A stretch of DNA of 40,853 nt. Origin: Actinomadura logoneensis. GTDB taxonomy: Bacteria; Actinomycetota; Actinomycetes; Streptosporangiales; Streptosporangiaceae. Made by a program: the position numbers and the translations under genes. The number at the start of each line of letters is the position of its first letter. Positions within the stretch are counted from its first letter, which is position 1. Where the stretch lies: assembly GCF_003428695.1 (NCBI RefSeq), contig NZ_QURH01000115.1:1-40853 (forward strand), written 5' to 3'. The notes beneath the pieces are model-generated. The model ran no database searches, was not told the origin of the DNA, and saw nothing but the letters and a program-made list of their open reading frames with translations. Positions 1 to 9,529 of the stretch are shown here, one piece after another.

Positions 1-503
1 CGCCGCTCGGCGGCGAGCCGGCGCAGCTCGTCCAGCCGCGCGGCCTCGGCGGCGGCCCACGGAAGGTCGGCGAACTCCGCGTACGCGGGGCCGCGCCACA
101 GGTCCAGGGCGCGCTCGGCCAGCGCCCGCGCCCCGGCGGGGTCGCCGGCCTCTCCGGACCGTTCCACCAGGTCGTCGAAGCACCAGGCGTCCACGTCGGC
201 CGCCGGGAGCCGCAGCGCGTACCCGGGCGGGGCGGTCACCAGCACCCGCGCGGGGGTGCGCGGCGGACGGTCCGGCTCCAGCGCGCGCCGCAGGTGCGAC
301 ACGAAGGACTGCAGCCCGGCGGCGGCCCGGGGCGGAGCGCCGTCCGGCCAGAGGTCGGCGACGAGGCGGTCGGCCGGGACGAGCCGTCCGTGCGCGGCGA
401 CGAGCCGGGCCAGCACGGACCGCTGGCGGGGTCCGCCGAGTTCGGCCGGCCGGTCGCGCACCACGGCCTCGAAGGCCCCCAGAACCCGCACCGCCAGCGC
501 CAC
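1..503 (-). CDS. SARP/AfsR-type (BTAD) transcriptional regulator, N-terminal part only
   Basis: Reading the minus strand from GTG at 503 gives 167 codons with no stop, running off the window. Residues 1-100 look like an OmpR-type winged helix: RVLGAFEAV, a GGPRQRSVLARLV stretch, the ADRLVADLWPDG motif, then FVSHLRRALEP and the wing sequence PPGYALRLP. From about residue 104 (VDAWCFDDLVER, ALDLWRGPAYAEF) the bacterial transcriptional activator domain begins. This order is that of Streptomyces antibiotic regulatory proteins, which bind direct repeats and activate transcription. The gene lies downstream of the MMPL exporter on the same strand. It starts 7 nt after a TAGGCT hexamer, so the mRNA may be leaderless. 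The C-terminal half, and whether an NB-ARC/TPR section follows, is outside the window. Confidence 0.85.
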   Translation of the reverse strand, partial: MALAVRVLGAFEAVVRDRPAELGGPRQRSVLARLVAAHGRLVPADRLVADLWPDGAPPRAAAGLQSFVSHLRRALEPDRPPRTPARVLVTAPPGYALRLPAADVDAWCFDDLVERSGEAGDPAGARALAERALDLWRGPAYAEFADLPWAAAEAARLDELRRLAAER

Positions 504-510
504 GGGCGAA

Positions 511-516
511 AGCCTA
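511..516 (-). promoter_or_regulatory. -10 hexamer of a probable leaderless promoter for the SARP gene
   Basis: TAGGCT on the minus strand, followed by 7 nt and then the GTG at 503. This places the expected transcription start at or next to the start codon. No Shine-Dalgarno sequence precedes the GTG. No convincing -35 hexamer is visible. Confidence 0.45.
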
Positions 517-554
517 ACGGCCCGGCGTCCGGGGCGGTCCGCGCCCCTCGCGCC

Positions 555-682
555 GGGCCTCGCGGGCCGTCGGGCGGGTCTCGTGTCCGGTCGGGCCGGC
601 GCCGTGTACCGGGGTCAGGTCGGCGCCGTGGGCGGTCAAGCGGGCGTCGTGTGCGGTCAGCCGGCGGTGTGGGCGGTCAGGC
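555..682. repeat. Degenerate ~21-bp tandem repeat between the MMPL and SARP genes
   Basis: About six imperfect units on the minus strand of the type GCCTGACCGCCCACACCGCC, of length 21, 20, 21, 24, 21 and 21 bp. The first unit overlaps the last codons and stop of the MMPL gene. The array fills most of the 173-nt gap before the SARP gene. Confidence 0.6.
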
Positions 683-2797
683 GGGCACCGGCGTCCGCTC
701 CGGCTCCTCCGCCGCCGCGCCGTGCGGGTCGAACTCGGGCAGGACGCGGGCGAGCGGCCCGGGCAGCCACCAGTTCGCCCGGCCGAGCAGCGCCATCGCC
801 GCCGGGACCAGGACGAGCCGGACCAGCGTGGCGTCCAGCGCGACCGCGACGGCGAGCCCGACGCCCATCTGCTTGATCACCAGACTCGGGTCGGAGGCGA
901 ACCCGGCGAACACCGCGACCATGATCAGCGCGGCGCTGGAGATCACCCGGCCGGTCGCGGCGAGCCCGGACCCGACCGAGCCGCGCGCGTCGCCGGTGCG
1001 CAGCCAGTCCTCCCGGACGCGGGAGAGCAGGAACACCTCGTAGTCCATCGAGACCCCGAACAGCACCACGAACATCAGCAGCGTGATGAAGCTGGAGACG
1101 GGCACGCTGTGCGGCAGCCCGAGCAGCGCCGAGCCCCAGCCCCACTGGAAGACCGCGACGAGCACGCCGTACGCGGCGCCGATCGACAGCAGGTTCATCG
1201 CGGCGGCCTTCAGCGGCGCGACCAGCGACCGGAACACCAGCAGGAGCATGACGAACGAGGTCGCGACCACCAGCCCGATCACGGGCCAGAGCCGGTCGTC
1301 CAGGCGGCGGTTGAGGTCCACGTAGATCGCGGTCAGGCCGGTGATCTCCGCGCCGTCCGGGAGGGCGTGCGCGCGCAGCCGGTCCACGACGCCGGGGCCG
1401 CGCTCGTCCTGCGGGCCGTACGCGGGGGTCGCGACGAGCACGGCGGCGGCGCCGTCCGGGGACATCTGCGGCGGCGCGACGTCCACGACGCCGTCGGTGC
1501 GCGCGATGCGGTCCCTGATCGCGGGCAGCTGCGCGCGGTCCACCTTCCGCAGGTCCACGGCGACGAGCAGCGGGCCGTTCGCCCCGGGCCCGTAGCCGTC
1601 GGCGAGCAGGTCGTAGGAGCGGCGGACGGTGTTGGACGTCGGCTCGCTGCTGGCGTCGCTCGGCCACGTCCGCATCCCGGCGGCGGGCGCGGCGAGCGTC
1701 AGCAGGACCACCAGGCTGACCAGCAGCCACGCCCACGGGTGCCGTCCGACGTGCCCGGCCCAGCGGCGGACGAGCGGCGCGTCGGTGTGCACGACCGCGC
1801 CCGCCGCACGGTCCCGGCGGCGCAGCACCCGGCGTCCGGCCAGGCCGAGGACGGCGGGCAGCAGGGTCAGCGCGCTCAGCACGGTCGCGGCGACCACGAG
1901 ACCGGTCGCGAACCCCATGGTCATGAACACCGGGACGCCCGACAGCAGCAGCCCGCAGAGCGCGAGCAGCACGGTGAACCCGGCGAACAGCACGGACATC
2001 CCCGCCGTCGCGGTCGCCCGCCCGGCCGCCTCGGGCACCGGCAGCCCCTCCGCGAGGCCCTCGCGGTGCCGGGTCAGGATGAACAGCGCGTAGTCGATGC
2101 CGACGCCGAGCCCGACCATGACCGCGAGCGTCGGCGCGGTCGTCGCGATGTCGGTCGCGGCGGCGAGCAGGGTGATCCCGGAGACGCCGGCGCCGAGCCC
2201 GGCGAGCGCGACCGCGAGCGGCAGCCCGGCGGCGACGACCGACCCGAACGCCAGGAACAGGACGACCAAGGCGGCGACGACGCCGACGCCCTCGCCGATC
2301 CCGCCCGGCGCGCCCACGTTCTCGGCCAGTTGGCCGCCGAACTCCACCTGGTACCCGGCGGCCCTGAGCTCGGCGGTCGCGCCCTCCAGCCGGTCGAGGG
2401 ACGCCTTGGGCGCGAGCTCGGTCACCGGCACGTCGTACCGGACGGTCAGCAGCCCGGTCGCGCCGCCCTTGCCGGGCGGGGCCGGGTCCACGGCCGCCAC
2501 GTGCGGCAGCTCGCGCAGCTTGGCTCCCACGGCCGCGAGCCGGTCCTGGTCCACCCGTCCGGCCGGGTTGCGCACCACCACCCGCGCGTCCGCACCCGAC
2601 AGCGCCGGGAAGTGGTCGGCCAGCAGGTCGGATGCGCGCTGCGCGCCGCTCCCCGACAGCCTGTAGTTGTCGTGCGTCGCGCCGCCGAACGCTCCGGCCA
2701 GGCCGAAGAGCGCGCCGACCGCGACCAGCCAGACGATGATCATCCGCCAGGGGCGCAGCGCGGCGGCCCTCCCCAGGCGGTACAGCAGACGGGACAT
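677..2797 (-). CDS. MMPL family transporter (RND-type membrane exporter)
   Basis: The 706-residue product has the duplicated MMPL layout. One TM helix lies near residues 18-40, followed by an extracytoplasmic domain of about 130 residues, then five TM helices carrying GVGIDYALFILTRHREG. A second extracytoplasmic domain and a second helix bundle with GVSMDYEVFLLSRVRED follow. The acidic DY pairs belong to the proton relay of this family. Such proteins export lipids or small molecules, and actinomycete members (ActII-ORF3 type) often serve metabolite resistance. The ATG at 2797 was chosen because GGGGAG lies 9 nt upstream; an in-frame GTG at 2824 is possible. The adjacent SARP gene suggests regulated export. 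The substrate is unknown. Confidence 0.92.
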   Translation of the reverse strand: MSRLLYRLGRAAALRPWRMIIVWLVAVGALFGLAGAFGGATHDNYRLSGSGAQRASDLLADHFPALSGADARVVVRNPAGRVDQDRLAAVGAKLRELPHVAAVDPAPPGKGGATGLLTVRYDVPVTELAPKASLDRLEGATAELRAAGYQVEFGGQLAENVGAPGGIGEGVGVVAALVVLFLAFGSVVAAGLPLAVALAGLGAGVSGITLLAAATDIATTAPTLAVMVGLGVGIDYALFILTRHREGLAEGLPVPEAAGRATATAGMSVLFAGFTVLLALCGLLLSGVPVFMTMGFATGLVVAATVLSALTLLPAVLGLAGRRVLRRRDRAAGAVVHTDAPLVRRWAGHVGRHPWAWLLVSLVVLLTLAAPAAGMRTWPSDASSEPTSNTVRRSYDLLADGYGPGANGPLLVAVDLRKVDRAQLPAIRDRIARTDGVVDVAPPQMSPDGAAAVLVATPAYGPQDERGPGVVDRLRAHALPDGAEITGLTAIYVDLNRRLDDRLWPVIGLVVATSFVMLLLVFRSLVAPLKAAAMNLLSIGAAYGVLVAVFQWGWGSALLGLPHSVPVSSFITLLMFVVLFGVSMDYEVFLLSRVREDWLRTGDARGSVGSGLAATGRVISSAALIMVAVFAGFASDPSLVIKQMGVGLAVAVALDATLVRLVLVPAAMALLGRANWWLPGPLARVLPEFDPHGAAAEEPERTPVPA

Positions 2798-2851
2798 TCT
2801 CGGACTCCCCAGGACGTCGCTCACGGAACACCCGTAGGTTGCGCCGCCCCG

Positions 2852-2901
2852 CTTGCCACCCACTTGCCGCCCACTTGCGACCGCCCCACGCAACGACTTG
2901 C
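2852..2901 (-). promoter_or_regulatory. 11-bp-phased CTTGC direct repeats, candidate SARP operator
   Basis: CTTGC (GCAAG on the minus strand) begins at 2852, 2863, 2874 and 2897, giving intervals of 11, 11 and 23 bp. The last two copies share the 15-mer acttgcgaccgcccc. Direct repeats with 11-bp periodicity are the known binding format of SARP regulators. The array sits 55-104 nt upstream of the MMPL start and also upstream of the divergent gene at 2975. Binding is inferred. Confidence 0.45.
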
Positions 2902-2961
2902 GACCGCCCCGGCATCCGGTCTCCCGCGACGGCCGTCCGCCGCCCGGGGAGCGGCCGTCGG

Positions 2962-2967
2962 TAGGCT
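2962..2967 (+). promoter_or_regulatory. -10 hexamer of a probable leaderless promoter
   Basis: TAGGCT is followed by 7 nt and then the GTG start at 2975, with no ribosome-binding site between. The same hexamer and spacing occur before the SARP gene. Confidence 0.45.
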
Positions 2968-2974
2968 TGCGGAC

Positions 2975-3304
2975 GTGACCGAGCTGAACGCCGAGGACTC
3001 CAAGATCATCACGCTGGCCCGCTCGTCTCGGGCCCGCACCGGCGCCGCCGAGGGCGCGGCCGTGCGCGACGAGACCGGCCGCACCTACGCCGCGACGAGC
3101 GTCGACCTGCCGTCGCTGAAGCTGTCGGCGCTCCAGGTCGCGGTCGCCATGGCGGTCTCCAGCGGCGCTGAGGACCTCGAGGCCGCCGCGCTCGTCACCG
3201 CCGGCGCCCCGTCCGACGCCGACGTCGCGGCCGTCCGCGACCTCGGCCGGAAGGCCCCCATCCTCGTCGCCGCCCCCGACGGCACCCTGACCGCCACCCT
3301 CTGA
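2975..3304 (+). CDS. Cytidine deaminase-like protein without zinc ligands
   Basis: The 109-residue protein starts MTELNAEDSKIITLARSSRA. Its length and pattern match the short actinobacterial proteins usually annotated cytidine deaminase that sit next to era and the CNNM gene. The fold signature is partly visible: an N-terminal helix, GAAVRDETGRTYAATSVDLP, then LKLSALQVAVAMAVSSG where the catalytic helix should be. The His/Cys-Ala-Glu zinc site and the later PCxxC motif are absent, and the protein has no Cys or His at all. Deamination is therefore unlikely, and a non-catalytic role is more plausible. The GTG start is supported by the leaderless -10 upstream and by family length. Confidence 0.8.
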   Translation: MTELNAEDSKIITLARSSRARTGAAEGAAVRDETGRTYAATSVDLPSLKLSALQVAVAMAVSSGAEDLEAAALVTAGAPSDADVAAVRDLGRKAPILVAAPDGTLTATL

Positions 3305-3429
3305 CCCGCAGCGGCCCGCGCCGGGACTTCGACCGCCGCAGACGGCCGACACGGCATCTCCGAACCGCTCACACCGGTCAGGCCCGCGCGGCGACGACGC
3401 GTGACGCGTCCCCGGACGTCCCAGGCCCG

Positions 3430-4227
3430 TTACGGCTGGGGTGTCGGGGTGGGCGAGGCGGAGTCGGCGGACGCCTCGGTGGCGCGTGTGGGGGTCAGGA
3501 CGACCCGTGCGCTGTCGTGGGCGTCCGCGAGTCGGTGCAGCACCAGCGCTTCCATGCGACGCAGCCGGTTCTCGCCGCGCTCGCCGAACTCCCCGAGCGC
3601 GGCCAGCGCCAGGAAGTCCCGGCCCGTCCGCGCGAAGACGGCGTCGAGCCCGTACCGGCGGCCTCCGCCCGGATGCGTGTACCGGACGGCCACCACGTCA
3701 TGGGGCCGTCGCGGGTGCGTCAGCCGGACGCGTCCGAGCCCGCGCCCGTCGAAGCGGCGGCCGTCCCAGCCCCCGCCGGACGGGCCGAGGTCGATGGCGG
3801 GGCACGCCGCGACCGCCCGCCGCACCTCGTCCATGCGCTCGGCCGCCTCCCCGCGCGGCAGCCGGAGCACGTGCTCCACCAGGGTCGCCGCCGGTTCCGC
3901 CCGGTAGTAGGCCGTATGGGACTGCGGGACGTCCGGGTCCGCCGCCGAGGAGCGTCCGCTCGCGCCGTCCACCATGCGCAGCAGCCGCGCGCAGTCCGGG
4001 TCGGACGGCCGGATCCCCCGGAAGACCTCCTGGTCGTCGGCGGGCAGGAACCCCTTCGGGACGTCCTCCCGGCGCAGGGTCGCCGCCGTCACCAGCGCGG
4101 CCGGGGCCCTCGCCTCCGCCTCGGCGGGAGCGGCCCCCTGCCGCGCCGTCCCGCAGCCGGACACGCCCGCCGCCACCGCCGGGACGATCGCCGCGGCGAC
4201 GACGCGACGCCCCACCGAGCACGCCAT
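3430..4227 (-). CDS. Putative secreted lipoprotein of unknown function
   Basis: The 265-residue product begins MACSVGRRVVAAAIVPAVAA, followed by GVSGC, a lipobox with the lipidated cysteine at residue 25. A short Ala/Glu linker leads to a soluble domain that begins LRREDVPKGFLPADDQEVFR. It contains DPDCARLLRMVDG and a basic C-terminal half (VRLTHPRRPHDVVAVRYTHP), and it ends in a Thr/Pro tail. The spacing of blocks recalls sensor-like lipoproteins (PknH-like extracellular domains), but I cannot assign a family. The ATG at 4227 has GGAGGGG 5 nt upstream. The gene lies 153 nt downstream of the CNNM gene on the same strand, so co-transcription is possible but not shown. Confidence 0.75.
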   Translation of the reverse strand: MACSVGRRVVAAAIVPAVAAGVSGCGTARQGAAPAEAEARAPAALVTAATLRREDVPKGFLPADDQEVFRGIRPSDPDCARLLRMVDGASGRSSAADPDVPQSHTAYYRAEPAATLVEHVLRLPRGEAAERMDEVRRAVAACPAIDLGPSGGGWDGRRFDGRGLGRVRLTHPRRPHDVVAVRYTHPGGGRRYGLDAVFARTGRDFLALAALGEFGERGENRLRRMEALVLHRLADAHDSARVVLTPTRATEASADSASPTPTPQP

Positions 4228-4380
4228 CGGCCCCTCCGAACCCGTGCCGCCGGTCGCCCCCCGGCCGACGTGGACGCACACGATCATGCCCGCGCGTCAC
4301 AAGGATCTAACCCGGCGTGACCAGGGTGAGGAGAGGCGCCAATGGCGCGGTGCACCCGGCACGGCGGCCGGGGCGAGGGG

Positions 4381-5661
4381 TCAGGCGTCGACCGGGTCGG
4401 GCTTCTCCCGGTGGACCAGGACGGTGCCGATCCGGTTGCGGCGGCCCGCCAGCGACTCGGCCCGCAGCCGGAGCCCCGCGACCGTCGCCGTCGCGCCCTC
4501 GATCGGGACGCGGCCCAGCGCGTACGCCAGCAGCCCGCCGACCGTGTCCACGTCGTCCACGTCGATCTCGACGTCGAACAGCTCGGCCAGGTCCTCCACG
4601 GGCAGCCGCGAGGTCACCCGCGCGGTGTCGTCGTCCAGCCGGTCCACCGGCGGGATCTCCACGTCGTACTCGTCGGTGATCTCCCCGACGATCTCCTCGA
4701 GGATGTCCTCGATGGTGACCAGCCCGGCGGTGCCGCCGTACTCGTCGATGACGATCGCGACGTGGATCCGGCGGGCCTGCATCTCGCGCAGCAGCTCGTC
4801 CACCGGCTTGGAGTCGGGCACGTACGTCGCGGTCCGCATCACCGACTCCACCGACGCGCCGGAGCGCGCCGGGTTCTCGTGCGTGGCGCGGACGATGTCC
4901 TTCAGGTAGGCGATCCCGACGACGTCGTCCTCGTTCTCGCCGACGACCGGGATCCGCGAGAACCCCGACCGCAGCGCCAGCGACATCGCCTGCCGCAGCG
5001 TCTTGTCGCGCTCGATGAACACCATGTCGGTGCGCGGCACCATCACCTCGCGGACGAGCGTGTCGCCCAGCTCGAACACCGAGTGGATCATCTGCCGCTC
5101 GTCCGGCTCGATCAGGCTGCGCTGCTCGGCGAGGTCGACCAGGTCGCGCAGCTCCGCCTCGGTCGCGAACGGCCCCCCGCGGAACCCCTTGCCGGGCGTC
5201 AGCGCGTTGCCCAGCAGGATCAGCAGCCGCGGCAGCGGCCCGAACACCCGCGCCACCGGCGGGATCACCGTCGCGCCCGCCAGCGCGAACCGGTCCGCGT
5301 GCTGCAGGCCGAGGGTGCGCGGGCCGACGCCGACCACCACGAAGCTCACGAGGATCATCGCGACGGCCGCGGTGACGTACGCCTGCCAGGTCTCGCCCAT
5401 CCAGGACACGCACAGGTCGGCCACGATGACCGTCGCGACCAGCTCGCAGCCGATCCGCAGCAGCAGCACCAGGTTCACGTACGGCGCCGGATCCGCCACG
5501 ATCTCGGCCAGCTTCGCCGCGCCCCGGCGGCCCGCGGCGACCAGCTCGCCGACGCGGTGCCGGGAGATGCGCGCGAGCGCCGCCTCCGTCCCGGCCAGCA
5601 GCCCCGCCACGACCACCAGGCCGGCCGCCAGCCCCAGCAGCCATCCCTGCCCTGCCGTCAT
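4381..5661 (-). CDS. CNNM/CorC-type membrane protein (DUF21, CBS pair, CorC_HlyC)
   Basis: The 426-residue protein has four hydrophobic segments in residues 1-150 (the DUF21 membrane domain). A linker follows with [20 protein letters not shown], then two CBS domains (about 215-340) that include [21 protein letters not shown] and [22 protein letters not shown]-terminal CorC_HlyC domain ends the protein. Family members export or regulate Mg2+ or Co2+ and were formerly called hemolysin C. Its ATG overlaps the ybeY stop by four bases (ATGA), showing translational coupling in the phoH-ybeY-CNNM operon. This linkage is typical of actinobacteria. Confidence 0.95.
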   Translation of the reverse strand: MTAGQGWLLGLAAGLVVVAGLLAGTEAALARISRHRVGELVAAGRRGAAKLAEIVADPAPYVNLVLLLRIGCELVATVIVADLCVSWMGETWQAYVTAAVAMILVSFVVVGVGPRTLGLQHADRFALAGATVIPPVARVFGPLPRLLILLGNALTPGKGFRGGPFATEAELRDLVDLAEQRSLIEPDERQMIHSVFELGDTLVREVMVPRTDMVFIERDKTLRQAMSLALRSGFSRIPVVGENEDDVVGIAYLKDIVRATHENPARSGASVESVMRTATYVPDSKPVDELLREMQARRIHVAIVIDEYGGTAGLVTIEDILEEIVGEITDEYDVEIPPVDRLDDDTARVTSRLPVEDLAELFDVEIDVDDVDTVGGLLAYALGRVPIEGATATVAGLRLRAESLAGRRNRIGTVLVHREKPDPVDA

Positions 5662-6137
5662 CGCGCGGAGTTCTTCTCCCGCCAGGACCCGAGCAGCTCG
5701 TCCTGGAGCCCGAACATCTCCTTGTGCTCCTCGGGCTCGGCGTGGTCGTACCCGAGCAGGTGCAGGATGCCGTGCGTGGTCAGCAGCTCCAGCTCGGCCT
5801 CGGTCGAGTGCCCGGCCTGCCGGGCCTGGCGCTCGGCCACCGCCGGGCACAGCACCACGTCGCCGAGCAGGCCCGGGTCGAGCTCGCCGTCGTCGCCCGC
5901 GCCGCCGTCGAGCTGGCCGGGGCGCAGCTCGTCCATCGGGAACGACAGCACGTCGGTCGGGCCGGGCTCGTCCATCCACTTGACGTGCAGCTCGGCCATC
6001 GCCTCCTCGTCCACGAGCAGGACCGACAGCTCCGCCAGCGGGTGCACCCGCATCCCGTCCAGCACGTGCCGGGCGAGGTCGGAGATGGCGCGCTCGTCCA
6101 CGGGCACGCCGGACTCGTTCAGTACCTCGATGCTCAC
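5658..6137 (-). CDS. ybeY: Endoribonuclease YbeY (rRNA maturation, ribosome quality control)
   Basis: The 159-residue product carries the diagnostic metal-binding motif [11 protein letters not shown], with His122, His126 and His132 binding the catalytic zinc. It also has the upstream signature [17 protein letters not shown] near residue 54. YbeY is a single-strand endoribonuclease acting in 16S rRNA 3'-end maturation and late-stage 70S quality control. The GTG start at 6137 has AGGA a few bases upstream and lies 6 nt after the phoH stop. The stop overlaps the CNNM start. An acidic loop at residues 75-90 ([16 protein letters not shown]) is typical of actinobacterial versions. Confidence 0.95.
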   Translation of the reverse strand: MSIEVLNESGVPVDERAISDLARHVLDGMRVHPLAELSVLLVDEEAMAELHVKWMDEPGPTDVLSFPMDELRPGQLDGGAGDDGELDPGLLGDVVLCPAVAERQARQAGHSTEAELELLTTHGILHLLGYDHAEPEEHKEMFGLQDELLGSWREKNSAR

Positions 6138-6143
6138 TTCGTC

Positions 6144-7205
<1,062 letters not shown>

Positions 7206-7358
7206 CAGCCGGGCCTTGCGGCCTCTCGGACCTGCCTTCTCGTCGCCGCGGATATCGCGTAGCCGTCGTTGCGGCGGCCACGACTCCATGGTACCGACCG
7301 CCGCGCGGCGCGGCTTCTCGATTTGCCGCCGCCCCTGCCCGCAGGGGCTCCAGGCGCT

Positions 7359-7715
7359 TTACCCGGGGGGCCACTCCAGGCCGCGACCGCCGAGGAGGTG
7401 GGCGTGCACGTGGAAGACCGTCTGGCCCGCGTGCGGCCCGGTGTTCAGGACGATCCGGTAGCCGGTGCCGTCGACGCCCTCCTCGGCGGCGACCTCGGCC
7501 GCGAGGGTCACGACGTCGGCCAGCAGGGCCGGGGAGGCGGCGGCGAGTTCGGCGGCGGTCGGGTGGTGCTCCTTGGGGATCACCAGGACGTGCGTCGGGG
7601 CCTGCGGGTTGATGTCGCGGAACGCCAGCGCGGTCCCGGTCTCCCGGACGATCGTCGCCGGGACCTCCCCGGCGACGATCTTGCAGAACAGGCAGTCGGC
7701 CGTGCTCGCTTCCAT
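7359..7715 (-). CDS. HIT family protein (histidine triad nucleotide hydrolase)
   Basis: The 118-residue protein contains CLFCKIVAGEVPA at the N-terminus, FRDINPQAPTHVLVIPKEH in the middle and the histidine triad HVHAH near residue 102. It ends LEWPPG, as in HINT-type enzymes that hydrolyse purine nucleoside phosphoramidates. Length is normal for a stand-alone HIT protein. GGAGG lies 4 nt before the ATG. It precedes phoH on the same strand by about 150 nt, the usual actinobacterial order. The two N-terminal cysteines (CxxC) could be part of a structural metal site, which is seen in some HINT proteins. Confidence 0.93.
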   Translation of the reverse strand: MEASTADCLFCKIVAGEVPATIVRETGTALAFRDINPQAPTHVLVIPKEHHPTAAELAAASPALLADVVTLAAEVAAEEGVDGTGYRIVLNTGPHAGQTVFHVHAHLLGGRGLEWPPG

Positions 7716-8083
7716 GCGTCCTCCGTCTCATGAACCGGCGACCGTCTCGTGAACCGGCGCCCGCATCCTAGCGAGGCCGGTTCCGGGACGCCCCGCGCCG
7801 CCCCGTCGAGGGCCGCCGGACGACTTTTCCCCCTCCGACCTGCGATGCCGACAGAGACCGTGACCAACGCCATTCCCAGCGGGTAAGGTCCTTGATCGAC
7901 CCATGGTGGAACCTTCGGTGGAACGGCGCATTCCGGCGTGCCTCTGGACTAGGGTTCCATGTCAGGCGCTCCCCCCGGCCCGGTGCCTCCGAGCCGCGCC
8001 TGCACCGGTCGGGTGCGCCCTGTCACGGCCCGCCCCCGCGACCGCCCGAGTGGGGGGTGGGGGACGGCAAAGGCGGCGGATAG
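7716..8083. other. Intergenic region between the divergent HIT and sigma factor genes
   Basis: There is no credible gene in this 368-nt stretch. It holds a direct repeat GGTGGAAC at 7905-7912 and 7917-7924 (12-bp period). A TAGGGT hexamer at 7950-7955 could serve the sigma gene, which would leave a leader of about 120 nt. GGAAC is reminiscent of ECF-type -35 elements, so autoregulation is possible but unproven. Confidence 0.4.
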
Positions 8084-8692
8084 GTGACCGAGGCACAGCA
8101 GAAGATGCCCTTTCGTAAACCGGACGACGAGGGTGCGCGTCCCACAGACGTGACCGAGACCCTCGTGGCCAGGGGAACGGCGGGGGCAGTCGCCGTCGCC
8201 TGGGACGCCGATCAGGCGGTGACCGCGCTCTACAGCGCCAACTACCGCTCCCTGGTCCGGCTCGCCGCCATGCTCGTCCGGGACGCCGGGACCGCCGAGG
8301 AGGTCGTCCAGGACGCGTTCGTCGCGATGCACGGCGGCTGGCGCCGGCTCCGCGACCCGGACAAGGCCCTGTCGTACCTGCGGCAGGCGGTGGTCAACCG
8401 GTCGCGCTCGGTGCTCCGGCACCGCGCGGTGGTGGAGAAGTACGCCCCCAAGGGGCTGCCCGACGCCCCCAGCGCGGAGGCGGGGGCCATCGGCGAGCTG
8501 GAGCGCTCGGCGGTGGTGGACGCGCTGCACCGGCTGCCCGCGCGGCAGCGGGAGGCCCTGGTGCTGCGCTACTACGCCGATTTGTCCGAAGCGGAGATCG
8601 CCGCGACGATGGGCATCTCGAAGGGCGCCGTGAAGAGCCACACGGCGCGCGGGATGGCCGCGTTGCGCAATGTTCTGGAGCAGTTCTCATGA
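8084..8692 (+). CDS. ECF sigma factor, SigE family
   Basis: The 202-residue protein has an extra polar N-terminus of about 45 residues. Sigma region 2 follows (LYSANYRSLVRLAAMLVRDA, AEEVVQDAFVAMHGGWRRL, LSYLRQAVVNRSRSVLR). Sigma region 4 (about 145-198) reads LPARQREALVLRYYADLSEA, then EIAATMGISKGAVKSHTARG. This is the pattern of SigE-family extracytoplasmic-function sigma factors. The GTG at 8084 follows a purine-rich stretch (aaaggcggcgga). Its stop overlaps the start of the next gene (ATGA), so the membrane protein downstream is its probable partner. Regulon and inducing signal cannot be read from the sequence. Confidence 0.92.
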   Translation: MTEAQQKMPFRKPDDEGARPTDVTETLVARGTAGAVAVAWDADQAVTALYSANYRSLVRLAAMLVRDAGTAEEVVQDAFVAMHGGWRRLRDPDKALSYLRQAVVNRSRSVLRHRAVVEKYAPKGLPDAPSAEAGAIGELERSAVVDALHRLPARQREALVLRYYADLSEAEIAATMGISKGAVKSHTARGMAALRNVLEQFS

Positions 8693-9378
8693 CCACGGGC
8701 CCCCACGACGAGCACGGCGAGATCCTGCGCCGTGCCCTGCACGCGGAGGCGGAGCGGGTCATCCCCTCGACGGACGGCCTGGAGCACATCCGTGCCCGCG
8801 TCGCCGAGCGGGACCGGGAGCGGCGGCGGTTTCCCGGCCGGATCGGCTGGGACTGGTTCACCGCCAACTGGACGCGTCCGGTCCTGGCGGTCGGCGCCGC
8901 CGTGGCCATCGCCGGGCTCGGCGTCTCGGCCCCCGAGACGTTCGACCTGATCCAGTCGCCGATGGGCAACGACGGCCCGTTCTCCAACGGCCACCACAGC
9001 TCGCCGAGCGAGCCGGGCGAGAGCTCGATCGACTCGCCCCCGCCGATGCAGACCCCGTCCACCCCCGGGCACGAGACGTCGGGGACGCCGCACCCGCCGA
9101 GCAGCGAGGGACCGGTGTCGTCGACGGTCTCGCCGACCTGTCCGCCCCCCTCGGGCCGGACCCCGGCGGGTTCGCCGCCCTCGCACGGTTCCGGCAAGCA
9201 CCCGGCCGGGAGCGGCACCGGCATCCCCGGCTGCCCGACGCCCAGCCCGACGCCGAGCGGCACGCCGACGCCCTCGGAGTCGAGCACCCCGCCCACCCTG
9301 CCGAGCGAGACGCCCCCGCCGCAGCCGACCACCACGCCCGAGACGCACGTGCCCGAGGCCCCGGTCGCCAGCCCCTGA
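8689..9378 (+). CDS. One-TM protein with Pro/Ser/Thr-rich tail, candidate anti-sigma partner
   Basis: The 229-residue product has a charged N-terminal segment of about 65 residues (EILRRALHAEAERVIP, RVAERDRERRRFPGR). One TM helix lies near 63-82 (RPVLAVGAAVAIAGLGVSAP). A long low-complexity tail rich in Pro, Ser, Thr and Gly follows (e.g. TPSPTPSGTPTPSESSTPP). The overlap with the sigma gene start/stop implies coupled translation. The layout fits a membrane-anchored anti-sigma factor, but no zinc-binding HxxxCxxC motif of classical anti-sigma factors is present. The tail probably lies outside the cell, spanning or coating the wall. Function is inferred only from position and topology. Confidence 0.8.
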   Translation: MTTGPHDEHGEILRRALHAEAERVIPSTDGLEHIRARVAERDRERRRFPGRIGWDWFTANWTRPVLAVGAAVAIAGLGVSAPETFDLIQSPMGNDGPFSNGHHSSPSEPGESSIDSPPPMQTPSTPGHETSGTPHPPSSEGPVSSTVSPTCPPPSGRTPAGSPPSHGSGKHPAGSGTGIPGCPTPSPTPSGTPTPSESSTPPTLPSETPPPQPTTTPETHVPEAPVASP

Positions 9379-9529
9379 CCGGGCCGGGGTCGCCAGGTCT
9401 TGAGCGGACCGGAGCCGCCGGGCTTCTTGATCAGGCCGGGAACGTCGGGCCTCGAGCGGGCCGACGGCGAACGCGACGTCCGAAACTCCGGCGGTGAGGC
9501 CACCGGCAGCGGGGCCGCCGGCGGCGAGG

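Noticed and set aside
677..3352. Extended 891-residue version of the MMPL protein
   Set aside because: The extra 185 residues are antisense to the deaminase-like gene and lack any MMPL feature. A ribosome site supports ATG 2797.
8689..9378. Classical ZAS anti-sigma factor
   Set aside because: No HxxxCxxC motif is present, so only a generic sigma-partner role was proposed.
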